Source: JAVJSD01 sp040219575 (GTDB lineage: Bacteria; Planctomycetota; Planctomycetia; Pirellulales; Pirellulaceae). From it: a stretch of 64,000 bases of DNA. The stretch lies in assembly GCA_040219575.1 (NCBI GenBank), contig JAVJSD010000134.1:15162-79161 (forward strand), in the 5' to 3' direction. A program made the position numbers and the translations under genes. Below are positions 12,735-20,759 of this stretch, one piece after another; position 1 is the first letter of the stretch, and each line of letters starts with the position of its first letter. The notes under the pieces were generated by a model that saw nothing but the letters and a program-made list of their open reading frames with translations, ran no database searches and was not told the DNA's origin.

Positions 12735-13538
12735 TTAGCTCGCGACGGGCAACAACCGGCGGGCGTTGCCGTGCAGCAGCGCCTGGCGCTGAAAATTCGG
12801 CAACGACGACTCCCGCAGCTTCAACAGCGCCGACTCGAGATAGAAGAACGGAAAGTGCGAGCCGAATAATAGCCGCTCGTGGGGAAACTCCTTCAGCAAC
12901 CGCTCGACCCCGCCGACGCCCTCCAGCATCGCGATCTCGAAGTACACATCGCCCGCCTCGGCCAGATCGCACGCCTGGGCGGCCGACAACGTGCGCATCG
13001 CGTTGAGCAACACCATGGGCGGCGCGGCGGGCGACGACAGCAGCTTCGGCAACGGCGCCAGGTCGACCGTCGCGGCCCGCAGCGCCGTTGGCTGCGTCCG
13101 CTCGTCCTCCAACTTCACCGCCAGTTGCACGATCAACTCGCGCTCCGCCGCGTCGGCCAGCAGCGCGGCGAACGCGTCGTCGGCCAGCGTGTAGCCGTGG
13201 TAGCCCGGGTAGAGCCGAACGCCGGGCATCTTGTATTGCTCGTGGCAGCGCCGCAGATCCTCTTTCCAGTCGGGCAGCCGCGGGTTGACGGCGCCGAAGG
13301 GAATGAGCATGCCGTCGCCATGCGTGCGCGTTTCTTCAACCAGCCGTTCGTTCACGCCGGCGATGTCGCGATGAATCAGTGCGTCGAAACTGCCCACCCA
13401 CGCCTGCACGACGTCCGCGGCGCGCAGTCGCTCCACCAATTCGGGCGTTTCGTCGCCGGGAAGCCGCCGCGCCGGCCAGCGCGATAAGTGAACATTCACG
13501 TCCACCAGCGGAGCATCGATCTTGGGCGTGTCGGTCAT
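12735..13538 (-). CDS. Amidohydrolase-family protein, cytoplasmic
   Basis: 267 residues, TIM-barrel amidohydrolase_2 type. The first strand reads LVDVNVHLSRW (residues 11-21), where the usual H-x-H is replaced by N-V-H, so one canonical metal ligand is missing. The C-terminal RLLFGSHFPFFY matches the family's catalytic-Asp segment (G-S/T-D-F/Y-P), but His stands where Asp is expected. It may be a metal-free or non-catalytic member. No signal peptide. It starts 19 bases after the stop of the next amidohydrolase gene upstream and is probably cotranscribed with it. Confidence 0.8.
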   Translation of the reverse strand: MTDTPKIDAPLVDVNVHLSRWPARRLPGDETPELVERLRAADVVQAWVGSFDALIHRDIAGVNERLVEETRTHGDGMLIPFGAVNPRLPDWKEDLRRCHEQYKMPGVRLYPGYHGYTLADDAFAALLADAAERELIVQLAVKLEDERTQPTALRAATVDLAPLPKLLSSPAAPPMVLLNAMRTLSAAQACDLAEAGDVYFEIAMLEGVGGVERLLKEFPHERLLFGSHFPFFYLESALLKLRESSLPNFQRQALLHGNARRLLPVAS

Positions 13539-13557
13539 GGGTTCACGATATCTTTCT

Positions 13558-14343
13558 TCACGAGTCCAAGATGCCTTTCTCGCGCAGGATCGGCGCCAGC
13601 ATTCGCTTGAGGTTTTCGCCCAGGATCAGCCGTTTGGCGTGCTCCGGAATTTCGGCGCCGGTGATCTTCGCCAATTGCGAGGCGAAACTGCGGCCGCCGA
13701 TATCGCTGCCGTAGATCACGCGCTCCGCCCCCAGTTCACGGACCGCCATCTCGGTGTAACCGGCGGTCGGATCGAATCCTCCCGTGCCCAGCGAGATGTT
13801 TTTCTGACCGCGAACGGCGCGGATGCCGCGCTCCCAATCGCCGCCGCTGTGACCGCAAATCAACGACGCGCCGGGATGCCGCCTGGCGAGGGCCACGAGA
13901 TCTTCGGGCGTCGATTCGCCCGCCAGGTTGCCGTCGGCTTTGAGCCACGTGTGCTGAAACACAACTGCCTTGAGTTCGCCGGCCCGACGAATGATCGCAT
14001 CGAGCCCCTCGGCGCTGGCGCGGCTGGCCACCCACAGCTTGACGCCGACCAACGGCCCATCGCGCACACAACGATCGAGTTCCTCCAGACTAGCCTCGAC
14101 ATGCTTGCCGCTGAGATACACAAAACCGAAGGCGCGGTCGTGCCAATGGGTGAGGGCCTGCAGCACCTGGTCGTTCTGACGCTTCAATTCGTCGGGCGCG
14201 GGATCCTGCGACCAGGGAAACCCCATGAAGAACACCAGCCGCTCGACGCCCATCCGGTCGGCGTACCGCATCAGCTTCGCGATCCGCTCGTCCGGCGTAC
14301 GGCCTTCGACGCCCGACAGGTGGCAATGCAGGTCCCAGATCAT
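13558..14343 (-). CDS. Amidohydrolase-family protein
   Basis: 261 residues, TIM-barrel amidohydrolase_2 fold with the intact metal site: WDLHCHLSG at residues 3-11 gives H-x-H, ICGHSGGDW gives the later His, and VIYGSDIGGR gives the conserved Asp. No signal peptide, so likely cytoplasmic. It lies nine bases downstream of the glycosyltransferase gene and 19 bases upstream of the second amidohydrolase, so these four minus-strand genes read as one transcription unit. The substrate is unknown. Confidence 0.85.
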   Translation of the reverse strand: MIWDLHCHLSGVEGRTPDERIAKLMRYADRMGVERLVFFMGFPWSQDPAPDELKRQNDQVLQALTHWHDRAFGFVYLSGKHVEASLEELDRCVRDGPLVGVKLWVASRASAEGLDAIIRRAGELKAVVFQHTWLKADGNLAGESTPEDLVALARRHPGASLICGHSGGDWERGIRAVRGQKNISLGTGGFDPTAGYTEMAVRELGAERVIYGSDIGGRSFASQLAKITGAEIPEHAKRLILGENLKRMLAPILREKGILDS

Positions 14344-14352
14344 GATGTCGCC

Positions 14353-15246
14353 TCAATAGCGCAGGATGCACCACAGGGCCCGCACCGCGTCGCGCCAACC
14401 GATCTTCTTGCCTTCGCCGTAGCCGCGGGCATTGTAACCGATCGCTTGTTCGACAAACCGCACGCGTCGCCGTGCGAGACGGGCGGTGATCTCGATTTCG
14501 ATGCCGAAACCCGACTCACGCAACAGCGGCGTAATCTCCTGAATCACGTCACGACGAAACAATTTGTAGCAGGTCTCGACGTCGGTCAGGCTGAGGCCGG
14601 TGGCCAGGTTCGAGAGCAGCGTGATCAGGGCGTTGCCCGCACGGTGCCAGAGCGAGGTGACGCGACGGCTTGCTCCGGCGAAGCGCGTCCCGTACACGAC
14701 GTCCGCTCGACCGTCCAGCAGCGGCGACAACAACAGCGGCAGATCGTAGGGGTTGTACTCCAGATCGGCGTCCTGAATGACGACTGCGTCGCCTGTGACG
14801 TGCGCGAGTCCGGTTCGCACGGCCGCGCCTTTGCCGCGATTGCGCGCGTGGCGCACGATCTTGAGTCGTGCCTCCGGGTGCTTGCGGCAATCCGCATCAA
14901 ATTGCCGCGACAACTGCGCCAGCACCTGGGGGGTGCCGTCGGTGCTGCCGTCATCGACAAGGATGATTTCGCTGGCGGGCACGGCTTGCCGCACATTCTC
15001 CACCACGCGCGCGACGGTGCCGGCTTCATTGAACACCGGAATAACGACCGAGAGCACGAAATCCGCGGGGATCGGCTGCACGCCGAGTCGGCGACAGGCC
15101 TCGACGCCTAGCAATTGCTCGAGCAACTCGACGCGGTCGACGTCCGGCGGCGCGTCGCGCAGCGCTTCGGCCAATTCCGCGAACCGCCGCGATTGCGCAT
15201 CGTGGTGATCGTCGTCGGGCGTTAAGGGGTGACGGGAATCGCGCAT
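14353..15246 (-). CDS. Glycosyltransferase family 2 (polyprenyl-phosphate sugar transferase type)
   Basis: 297 residues. After about 60 residues of non-conserved helix comes a GT2 fold: LSVVIPVFNEAGTV (65-78), IILVDDGSTDGT (94-105), VIQDADLEYNPYDL (about 156-169) for nucleotide-sugar binding, and the GFGIEIEITARL segment typical of dolichyl/undecaprenyl-phosphate mannose or glucose synthases. It lacks C-terminal membrane helices, as in DPM1-type enzymes. It likely moves a hexose from a nucleotide sugar to a polyprenyl phosphate. It is the first gene of the minus-strand amidohydrolase unit; a link between the two activities is not established. Confidence 0.88.
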   Translation of the reverse strand: MRDSRHPLTPDDDHHDAQSRRFAELAEALRDAPPDVDRVELLEQLLGVEACRRLGVQPIPADFVLSVVIPVFNEAGTVARVVENVRQAVPASEIILVDDGSTDGTPQVLAQLSRQFDADCRKHPEARLKIVRHARNRGKGAAVRTGLAHVTGDAVVIQDADLEYNPYDLPLLLSPLLDGRADVVYGTRFAGASRRVTSLWHRAGNALITLLSNLATGLSLTDVETCYKLFRRDVIQEITPLLRESGFGIEIEITARLARRRVRFVEQAIGYNARGYGEGKKIGWRDAVRALWCILRY

Positions 15247-15530
15247 GGAAGTCGTCGTCGGACGGTGAACGCTAGCAGCGTGTCGAAGGCGAATGGAAAG
15301 TCGTTGCGTTGTCGCCGCCTTCTTCCATCGTAATCGGCCGCTTCACACCGCGGAAGAAGCGCCGCTTACGTTGTGAATCGCGAGAACGCGCGCGCCCGAC
15401 ACTCGTTTGGTCACTCGTTTACCTTGCAGCTCGACGACCAAACGGAAGTTTGTTGCGCGTGGAAACAACGTGTTTTCGCGCGTAATTCGCAGTGCACGAT
15501 GGTCGTCAAAAAAAGTATACGAAACCTTGC

Positions 15531-15558
15531 TTGACATTCGCGCGGCGCTCCGCACAAT
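15531..15558 (+). promoter_or_regulatory. Sigma70-like promoter upstream of the candidate RNA
   Basis: TTGACA at 15531-15536, a 16-base spacer, then CACAAT at 15553-15558. The -35 box is a perfect consensus match and the -10 box matches at four of six positions. It predicts a start near 15565, just before the folded region. Confidence 0.5.
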
Positions 15559-15564
15559 GTGGAA

Positions 15565-15845
15565 CTTGTTAAGCGTACTTGGAACTTCGCTGATTCGCTT
15601 GCCGCTAACTCGCGGCGGCTAGTTGCGGCGGGCATTCTCCGCCCGCCAGATAGAGACAAAACTGATGTTGGTGATTTCGCGCTCCCAGTGCGCGCTCCCA
15701 TCAGCTGGCGAAGTTTCCCGTACGCGAAGGTGCATGTCGGTGCGAACCGACCTAACTTCGATACACAGGAGACTTGGGGGGCGGCGACCGATGGGAGCGA
15801 CTGTCGTCGGCTTGGTTCGAGGCTCGGAGGTCCCCCCCATATTTT
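15565..15845 (+). ncRNA. Candidate structured non-coding RNA (or long folK leader)
   Basis: No convincing coding frame lies in the 700 bases between the glycosyltransferase and folK. Read on the + strand, 15573-15590 (GCGTACTTGGAACTTCGC) pairs with 15708-15725 over 18 positions with one 2x2 internal loop and one G-U pair. Inside are a seven-pair hairpin (15627-15647), a hairpin closed by CTGATG/CATCAG (15662-15704) and a five-pair hairpin at 15601-15616. Next comes TCGGT-GCGA-ACCGA (15737-15750), a stem with a GNRA-type tetraloop inside a CGAAG/CTTCG stem. Finally GGGGGG (15776-15781) can pair with CCCCCC near 15832-15837, before ATATTTT. It does not match tmRNA, RNase P, SRP or 6S RNA as I know them. 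Confidence 0.5.
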
Positions 15846-15946
15846 GACGTTGCTTTCGCGCAGGGATCGTGCGAAACAATTACCGGCGGCGGAAGGGACG
15901 CCTTCCGTCGCCACTTTTTTTGCGCCGCGTAACTGATGCACGTTGC

Positions 15947-16924
15947 ATGACGACCTGTCTCGTCGCATTGGGTGCGAATCTCGGCCAGCGACGCGCCGCC
16001 CTCTCGCGCGCCGTCGATTTGTTGCGCCAGGCGCCGCACATTCACGACCTGCGCGTCAGTCGCTGGCTCGAAACGCCGCCCGTCGCAACCCCCGACTCGC
16101 AGGATCCGTTTCTGAACGGGGCGTTGCGGTTGGAAACCACGAGACCGCCCGAGGACCTCCTCGATTTGCTGCTGCAGATTGAAGACGACTTGGGCCGCCG
16201 CCGTGATGTTCGCTGGGGAGCACGGGCCATCGACCTCGATCTCCTGCTGTATGGCGAACAGATCGTCCAGTCGCCGCGGCTGCAAGTTCCTCATCCCTGG
16301 ATGGCCGTGCGGCGATTCGTGCTGGCGCCCGCCGTCGAGGTGGCGGCGGAGATGATTCATCCGCAAATCGGCTGGAGCGTGTCGCGATTGCTCGAACATC
16401 TGAACTCCGCCGCGGAGTATGTCGCGCTGACCGGCGTCGCGGCGGCGGTGGTCGAACGAATCGCCGGCGCGGTCGCGGCTCGATGTGGATGGAATCTGTT
16501 GCGCGATCCGGTCGGGGAGGCGACGAGCGCCTCGGCTCCCGTGTACGAACAGGCTCCCGTGTACGAAAGGGAGGCGTCGCTGCTTTCGCGGCGAGCCGGC
16601 GCGATCGCGGAGGCCGGCGTCTCGCCGTCGAACCGGGTGCTCAGCGCGTTCTGGGTCGAGCAGTCCCTCGCTTGCGGCCTGCTCACGCAATCGCAGCGCG
16701 AGGCGCTGTCGCGCCAAATCCAAGCCGCGCGGCAAACCGCCGCTTCGCCCAAACTGGTCGTCCTGCTCAAGCCCCGTGAGGGTGCGGCCTCCTCGTCGGC
16801 AGAAGCCATCGAACTCGAACGTTTGGCCGCGCGGCCGGGGCGCGGGCCCTTCCTGGTGCTCGACGACGAACCCGAAGAGCGGGCCGTCACCGAAGTGCTG
16901 GCGGCGCTGGAAGCGATGGATTAG
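15947..16924 (+). CDS. folK: HPPK (FolK) fused to a degenerate nucleoside-kinase-like domain
   Basis: 325 residues; a plain FolK is about 160. Residues 1-155 are 2-amino-4-hydroxy-6-hydroxymethyldihydropteridine pyrophosphokinase: ALGANLGQR at the start and RWGARAIDLDLLLYG (89-103), the family signature. It transfers pyrophosphate from ATP in folate synthesis. Residues about 157-325 follow the order of a deoxynucleoside kinase (YVALTGVAAAVVERIA, GWNLLRDPV, RVLSAFWVEQSLACGLL, PKLVVLLKP), but the P-loop position reads GVAAAVVE, lacking the Gly and Lys needed for ATP. A short direct repeat APVYEQ/APVYER occurs at 198-207. ATG 15947 has no clear ribosome site. Confidence 0.9.
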   Translation: MTTCLVALGANLGQRRAALSRAVDLLRQAPHIHDLRVSRWLETPPVATPDSQDPFLNGALRLETTRPPEDLLDLLLQIEDDLGRRRDVRWGARAIDLDLLLYGEQIVQSPRLQVPHPWMAVRRFVLAPAVEVAAEMIHPQIGWSVSRLLEHLNSAAEYVALTGVAAAVVERIAGAVAARCGWNLLRDPVGEATSASAPVYEQAPVYEREASLLSRRAGAIAEAGVSPSNRVLSAFWVEQSLACGLLTQSQREALSRQIQAARQTAASPKLVVLLKPREGAASSSAEAIELERLAARPGRGPFLVLDDEPEERAVTEVLAALEAMD

Positions 16925-16984
16925 GCTGGCGGAATCGAGTTTCCCTCTTCACCTCGTCTGATCCATTTTCGGGAGCCCCCTGTC

Positions 16985-18976
16985 GTGCATCTCCGTTGCA
17001 TCGCGCTGTTGGCGGGTATCGTACTGGCGTCGACGACCTTGCACGTCGGCGCCGCCGAGTTCCAACGACTGAAACATCGGCAGCCGGGATTGGAAGTTGA
17101 TCTGGGCGTCGGGCTGTGGGCCTTGCCCCTGCCGATGGATCACGACGGCGATGGCGACTACGACCTGGTGGTGATCTGCCCCGACGCGCCGTACAACGGC
17201 GCCTGGCTGTTCGAGAATCCTGGCGGCGAGAATTCCGGCGGGGACGCCAAGGCGCCTGTTTTCAAGCCGGCGGTGCGACTCGATCGCGGTATGCACAACG
17301 TCACCGTCTCGCTGATCGACGGCCAGCCGCGCGTGATGTCGCCGGGCGTCGAATACGTCGACTTTCGCAAGAATGCTTTCGGCCGTCCTCACAAGCTCGA
17401 GAGCGTGCCGGCGGTGCATCCTTCGAAGGTGCGGGCCAATCAGTGGAAGTACGCGGATTACGACGGCGACGGGGCGCTCGACCTGATCGTCGGCGTGGGC
17501 GATTGGGCCGAGTACGGCTGGGACGACGCCTTCGACAAGCAGGGGCGATGGCAGCGCGGGCCGCTGCACGGGTATGTGTACCTGCTGCGCAACGCCGGCA
17601 GCAGCGAGAAGCCGAAGTACGAGGCGGCGCGGAAGATCGAGGCCGACGGCGCGCCCGTCGACGTGTACGGCGCGCCGTCGCCAAACCTGGCCGACTTCGA
17701 CGGCGACGGCGATCTCGACCTGCTGTGCGGCGAGTTCGTCGATACGTTTAACTACTTCCAGAACATCGGCACACGCACCGAGCCGCGCTACGCCGCCGGC
17801 CGGAAGCTTGCCCACGACGGCCAACCGATCGCCATGGACTTGGAGATGATCGTGCCGGTGGCGGTCGACTGGGATCGCGACGGCGACGTCGATCTCGTCG
17901 TCGGCCAGGAAGACGGCCGCGTGGCGCTGCTGGAGCATACCGGAAAAGTCCGCGACGGCCTGCCGCAATTCCTGCCGCCGGTCTTCTTTCGCCAGCAGGC
18001 CGATGAAGTGAAATTCGGCGCGCTGGTGACGCCCTTCGCCATCGACTGGGACGGCGACGGCGACGAAGACCTGCTATGCGGCAACACGGCCGGTTACGTC
18101 GGCCTGATCGAAAACCTCGACGGCAAGTTTCCGCCCAAGCTGGCGGAGCCGCGCTACCTGCAAACGGACGGCAAGCCGCTGCGGATCATGGCGGGCGAGA
18201 ACGGATCGATCCAGGGACCGTGCGAGGCGAAATGGGGTTACACCACGCTCAGCGCCGCCGACTGGGACGGCGACGGACTGCCCGACGTGATCGTCAACTC
18301 CATCTGGGGCAAGATCGAGTGGTATCGCAACATCGGCACGCGCAGCAAACCCGTATTGGAAGCGGCGCGGCCGGTGCAAGTGGACTGGGAAGCCGAACCG
18401 CAAAAGCCGGCCTGGAACTGGTGGACTCCTAAAGACGACGCGCTGGCCACCCAGTGGCGGACCACGCCGCTGGCCGAGGACTTCAACGGCGACGGGCTGC
18501 GCGACCTGCTGCTGCTGGATCACGAGGGCTATCTCTGCCTGCTCGAGCGTCGCCGCGACGGCGACCGACTCGTGCTTTCGCCACCGCGGCGGATCTTCGC
18601 CGGCCGCGGCGCCCACGGCTTCGACAATCGCCAGCGCGTGAAAGACAAAGGCGACGGCCTGCTGCAACTGAACGTCGGCACGGCCGGCGCCAGCGGACGC
18701 CGCAAGTTCTGCCTGGCCGACTGGGACGGCGACGGCCGCAAGGATCTTCTCATCAATAGCGAGAACATCAACTTCTTAAAGAACGTCGGCGACACGCCGG
18801 AGGGAGGCTACGTGTTCGAAGATCAGGGCTCCGTCTCCGAGCAGCGCCTGGCCGGCCACACCACCAGCCCCACGGTCGTCGACTGGAACCGCGACGGCCT
18901 GCCCGACCTCATCGCCGGCGCCGAAGACGGCCGCCTGTACTACCTGCCCAATCCCAAAACGAAGCGTGGCAAATGA
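16985..18976 (+). CDS. Secreted VCBS/FG-GAP-repeat protein
   Basis: 663 residues. A signal peptide (1-23, ending VGAA) is followed by an all-beta protein with at least nine calcium-binding-like blades, each built on D-x-D-G-D (for example DHDGDGDYDLVV, DFDGDGDLDLLCGE, DWDGDGLPDVIV, DWNRDGLPDLIAG). The spacing suggests an integrin-like beta propeller facing the periplasm or outside. Such proteins are common in planctomycetes, and individual functions are mostly unknown. The start is a GTG with GGGAG about 12 bases upstream. It stands alone between folK and a convergent oxidoreductase gene. Confidence 0.85.
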   Translation: MHLRCIALLAGIVLASTTLHVGAAEFQRLKHRQPGLEVDLGVGLWALPLPMDHDGDGDYDLVVICPDAPYNGAWLFENPGGENSGGDAKAPVFKPAVRLDRGMHNVTVSLIDGQPRVMSPGVEYVDFRKNAFGRPHKLESVPAVHPSKVRANQWKYADYDGDGALDLIVGVGDWAEYGWDDAFDKQGRWQRGPLHGYVYLLRNAGSSEKPKYEAARKIEADGAPVDVYGAPSPNLADFDGDGDLDLLCGEFVDTFNYFQNIGTRTEPRYAAGRKLAHDGQPIAMDLEMIVPVAVDWDRDGDVDLVVGQEDGRVALLEHTGKVRDGLPQFLPPVFFRQQADEVKFGALVTPFAIDWDGDGDEDLLCGNTAGYVGLIENLDGKFPPKLAEPRYLQTDGKPLRIMAGENGSIQGPCEAKWGYTTLSAADWDGDGLPDVIVNSIWGKIEWYRNIGTRSKPVLEAARPVQVDWEAEPQKPAWNWWTPKDDALATQWRTTPLAEDFNGDGLRDLLLLDHEGYLCLLERRRDGDRLVLSPPRRIFAGRGAHGFDNRQRVKDKGDGLLQLNVGTAGASGRRKFCLADWDGDGRKDLLINSENINFLKNVGDTPEGGYVFEDQGSVSEQRLAGHTTSPTVVDWNRDGLPDLIAGAEDGRLYYLPNPKTKRGK

Positions 18977-19091
18977 ATACCGATCGGCCTGCGCCAGGGC
19001 CGAAAAGTAGAACATGAGGAAACGGAGATAACGGAGAAAGAAAGAGAAAGGCGTACGGCGCGACGCCGGTGAGGTCATCGTCCCTCAATAG

Positions 19092-19168
19092 GAAACCGCT
19101 GATGACCGCTGATTGGACCCTGACGAAACTCCGTCCATTAGCGTCGTATCAGCGTGCATCAGCGGTTC
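19092..19168. repeat. Inverted repeat with CCGCTGAT/ATCAGCGG arms
   Basis: Arms GAAACCGCTGATG... (19092-19113) and ...GCATCAGCGGTTC (19148-19168) are complementary over about 20 bases with few mismatches. On either side are purine-rich (19010-19045, GAGGAAACGGAGATAACGG) and pyrimidine-rich (about 19198-19245) runs that also look complementary. The unit fills the 283-base convergent gap between the VCBS gene and the oxidoreductase. Confidence 0.75.
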
Positions 19169-19259
19169 ACCTGTCCCTCTTCGGCTCAGGCTTTCTTACG
19201 TCTTCCTCCGCTCTCTCTGCTTCCTCCTGTTCAACCTCTTCTTCTTCGGCGCACCAGCG

Positions 19260-20477
19260 CTACTTGGTCACGGCCACACTCCCGCTGCGGAGCGAGAGGT
19301 TGGCCAGGTGTGCGGCGGCGGCCCCGCTGACGCCCGCCTCGGCTGGCGCGGTGGGCGTCTTTCGCGAGCGGATGCACTCGATCCAGTTGGCCAGGTGCAG
19401 CGTTTCGCCGTCGGGCTTGTCGTAGAAGTCGGCCCCCCGCGGCCCGCTCCCCAGCACCATCTCGCTGTACTCCAACTTCGATGTTCGCTCGGGATGAATC
19501 TCGTGGCGGCCGCGGTCGATGTACAGCGTCGCCTCGGTTCCCATGAACTCGATCATGGCGCCGTTGCGGGCGTTGGAGAACGTTCCCTCGAAATACGCCT
19601 GCACGTTCTTCTGCGGGTACTTCAGCAGCGTCTGCACCGTGTCCGGCGTCTCCCACAGGTCCTGGGCCATATTGAAGTCGCCGATGCTGGCGGCGAACTG
19701 CGGCTGGTCGAGGTCGAGCAGCCAGTGCGCCACATCGATCCAGTGCACCATCAGATCGGTAAAGATGCCGCCGCCGAAATCCCAGAACCAGCGCCAGTTG
19801 CGGAAGCGGTAGGGATCGAACGACTGCGCCGGGGCGGCGCCGAGGAATCGCTTCCAGTCGACGGTCTTGGCGTCGATATCGGGCTTGCGATTGCGCGTCC
19901 GCTGCGAGTTGCGATTCCAGGTAAGGTGCACTTTGTGGATTGTGCCGAGCTGACCCGACTGGAGGATCTCGCGGGCTTTCTGAATGTGCGGCATGCTGCG
20001 CTGCTGCGTGCCGACCTGCACGATGCGGCGGTGTTTGTTCTGCGCTTCGATGACGGCCTGCCCTTCGGAGAGGTCGTGGGTGAGCGGCTTCTCGACGTAC
20101 ACATCCTTGCCGGCGGCGCAGGCGTCGATCGTGAGCGGCACGTGCCAGTGGTCGGGCGCGCCGATGATCACGGCGTCGACATCCTTCCGCGCCAGCAGCT
20201 CGTGGTAGTCCTTGGTCGCGGCGGCCTTGGCGTCGGCCAACTCCTTGCCCAGCCGCAGGTGTTCGTCCCAGATGTCGCAGACGGCGGTCACGCGGACGCC
20301 CTCGATGTTCGGCAGCGACTGCATCAGCTTGCGGCAGCGGCCGCCCGTGCCGATGCAGCCGATGTTGATGGTCTCGTTGGCGGCGAAGCCGCGGGCGGTG
20401 GCGGTGTAACCGGCGGCCAGCACCGCACCGGCGCCGGCCTGGGCGAGAAACTGTCGCCGATTCGAAGCGGAATTCAT
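19260..20477 (-). CDS. Gfo/Idh/MocA-family oxidoreductase, Tat-exported
   Basis: 405 residues. A twin-arginine signal (NRRQFLAQAGAG, residues 6-17) is followed by a Rossmann domain (NIGCIGTGGRCRKL for NAD(P) binding; YVEKPLTHD with the family EKP motif) and a C-terminal substrate domain. Family members oxidise or reduce sugars and inositols; tightly bound NAD(P) would allow export of the folded enzyme. ATG 20477 has GGGAG about ten bases upstream. A second exported paralogue lies at 23170-24459, and a PHP-domain protein sits between them. Substrate unknown. Confidence 0.88.
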   Translation of the reverse strand: MNSASNRRQFLAQAGAGAVLAAGYTATARGFAANETINIGCIGTGGRCRKLMQSLPNIEGVRVTAVCDIWDEHLRLGKELADAKAAATKDYHELLARKDVDAVIIGAPDHWHVPLTIDACAAGKDVYVEKPLTHDLSEGQAVIEAQNKHRRIVQVGTQQRSMPHIQKAREILQSGQLGTIHKVHLTWNRNSQRTRNRKPDIDAKTVDWKRFLGAAPAQSFDPYRFRNWRWFWDFGGGIFTDLMVHWIDVAHWLLDLDQPQFAASIGDFNMAQDLWETPDTVQTLLKYPQKNVQAYFEGTFSNARNGAMIEFMGTEATLYIDRGRHEIHPERTSKLEYSEMVLGSGPRGADFYDKPDGETLHLANWIECIRSRKTPTAPAEAGVSGAAAAHLANLSLRSGSVAVTK

Positions 20478-20569
20478 GAGAGGCTCCCGAAGAAGATGTC
20501 GAGTGTGTTTGCGTCTGGCGGGATGAATGAAGCCTGCAATTTCAATGTCAAGCAACGATTGAGATCAAC

Positions 20570-20668
20570 TCGTTTAACGGCGAGGCGACGGCGGATCGTT
20601 GCAGCAACGTTTCCAGCTCGTGCAGGGTCGTGCGCGCGCCGTGGCCTTCGGCTTGCCGTTAAGCGATC
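20570..20668. repeat. TTAACGGCAAGCCGA-family repeat
   Basis: CGTTTAACGGCGAGGCGACGG near 20570 and the opposite-strand copy GCCTTCGGCTTGCCGTTAA near 20645 face each other. Related copies lie at 57150-57195 and 58738-58770. It occupies much of the 282-base gap between two minus-strand genes; no gene is seen there. Confidence 0.75.
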
Positions 20669-20759
20669 CTCCTCGCTTCATCGTCGGCATGGTCGATGCA
20701 GGCCTCAAGCAAACACCAGCTTACCAAGAACGCGGGACGCTTTCCGCAGCCAGACGCGT

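Noticed and set aside
13522..15111. A 529-codon plus-strand open frame across two amidohydrolase/glycosyltransferase genes
   Set aside because: It spans two unrelated genes on the other strand, so it cannot be a conserved product.
15565..15845. Identity of the folded RNA as tmRNA, RNase P, SRP or 6S RNA
   Set aside because: None of the conserved core sequences of these RNAs (for example the RNase P GAAAGTCC segment or the tmRNA T-loop end) were found in place.
15411..15968. Small open frames on both strands in the folK upstream region
   Set aside because: Low-quality composition, no ribosome sites and no motif; the region folds well as RNA instead.
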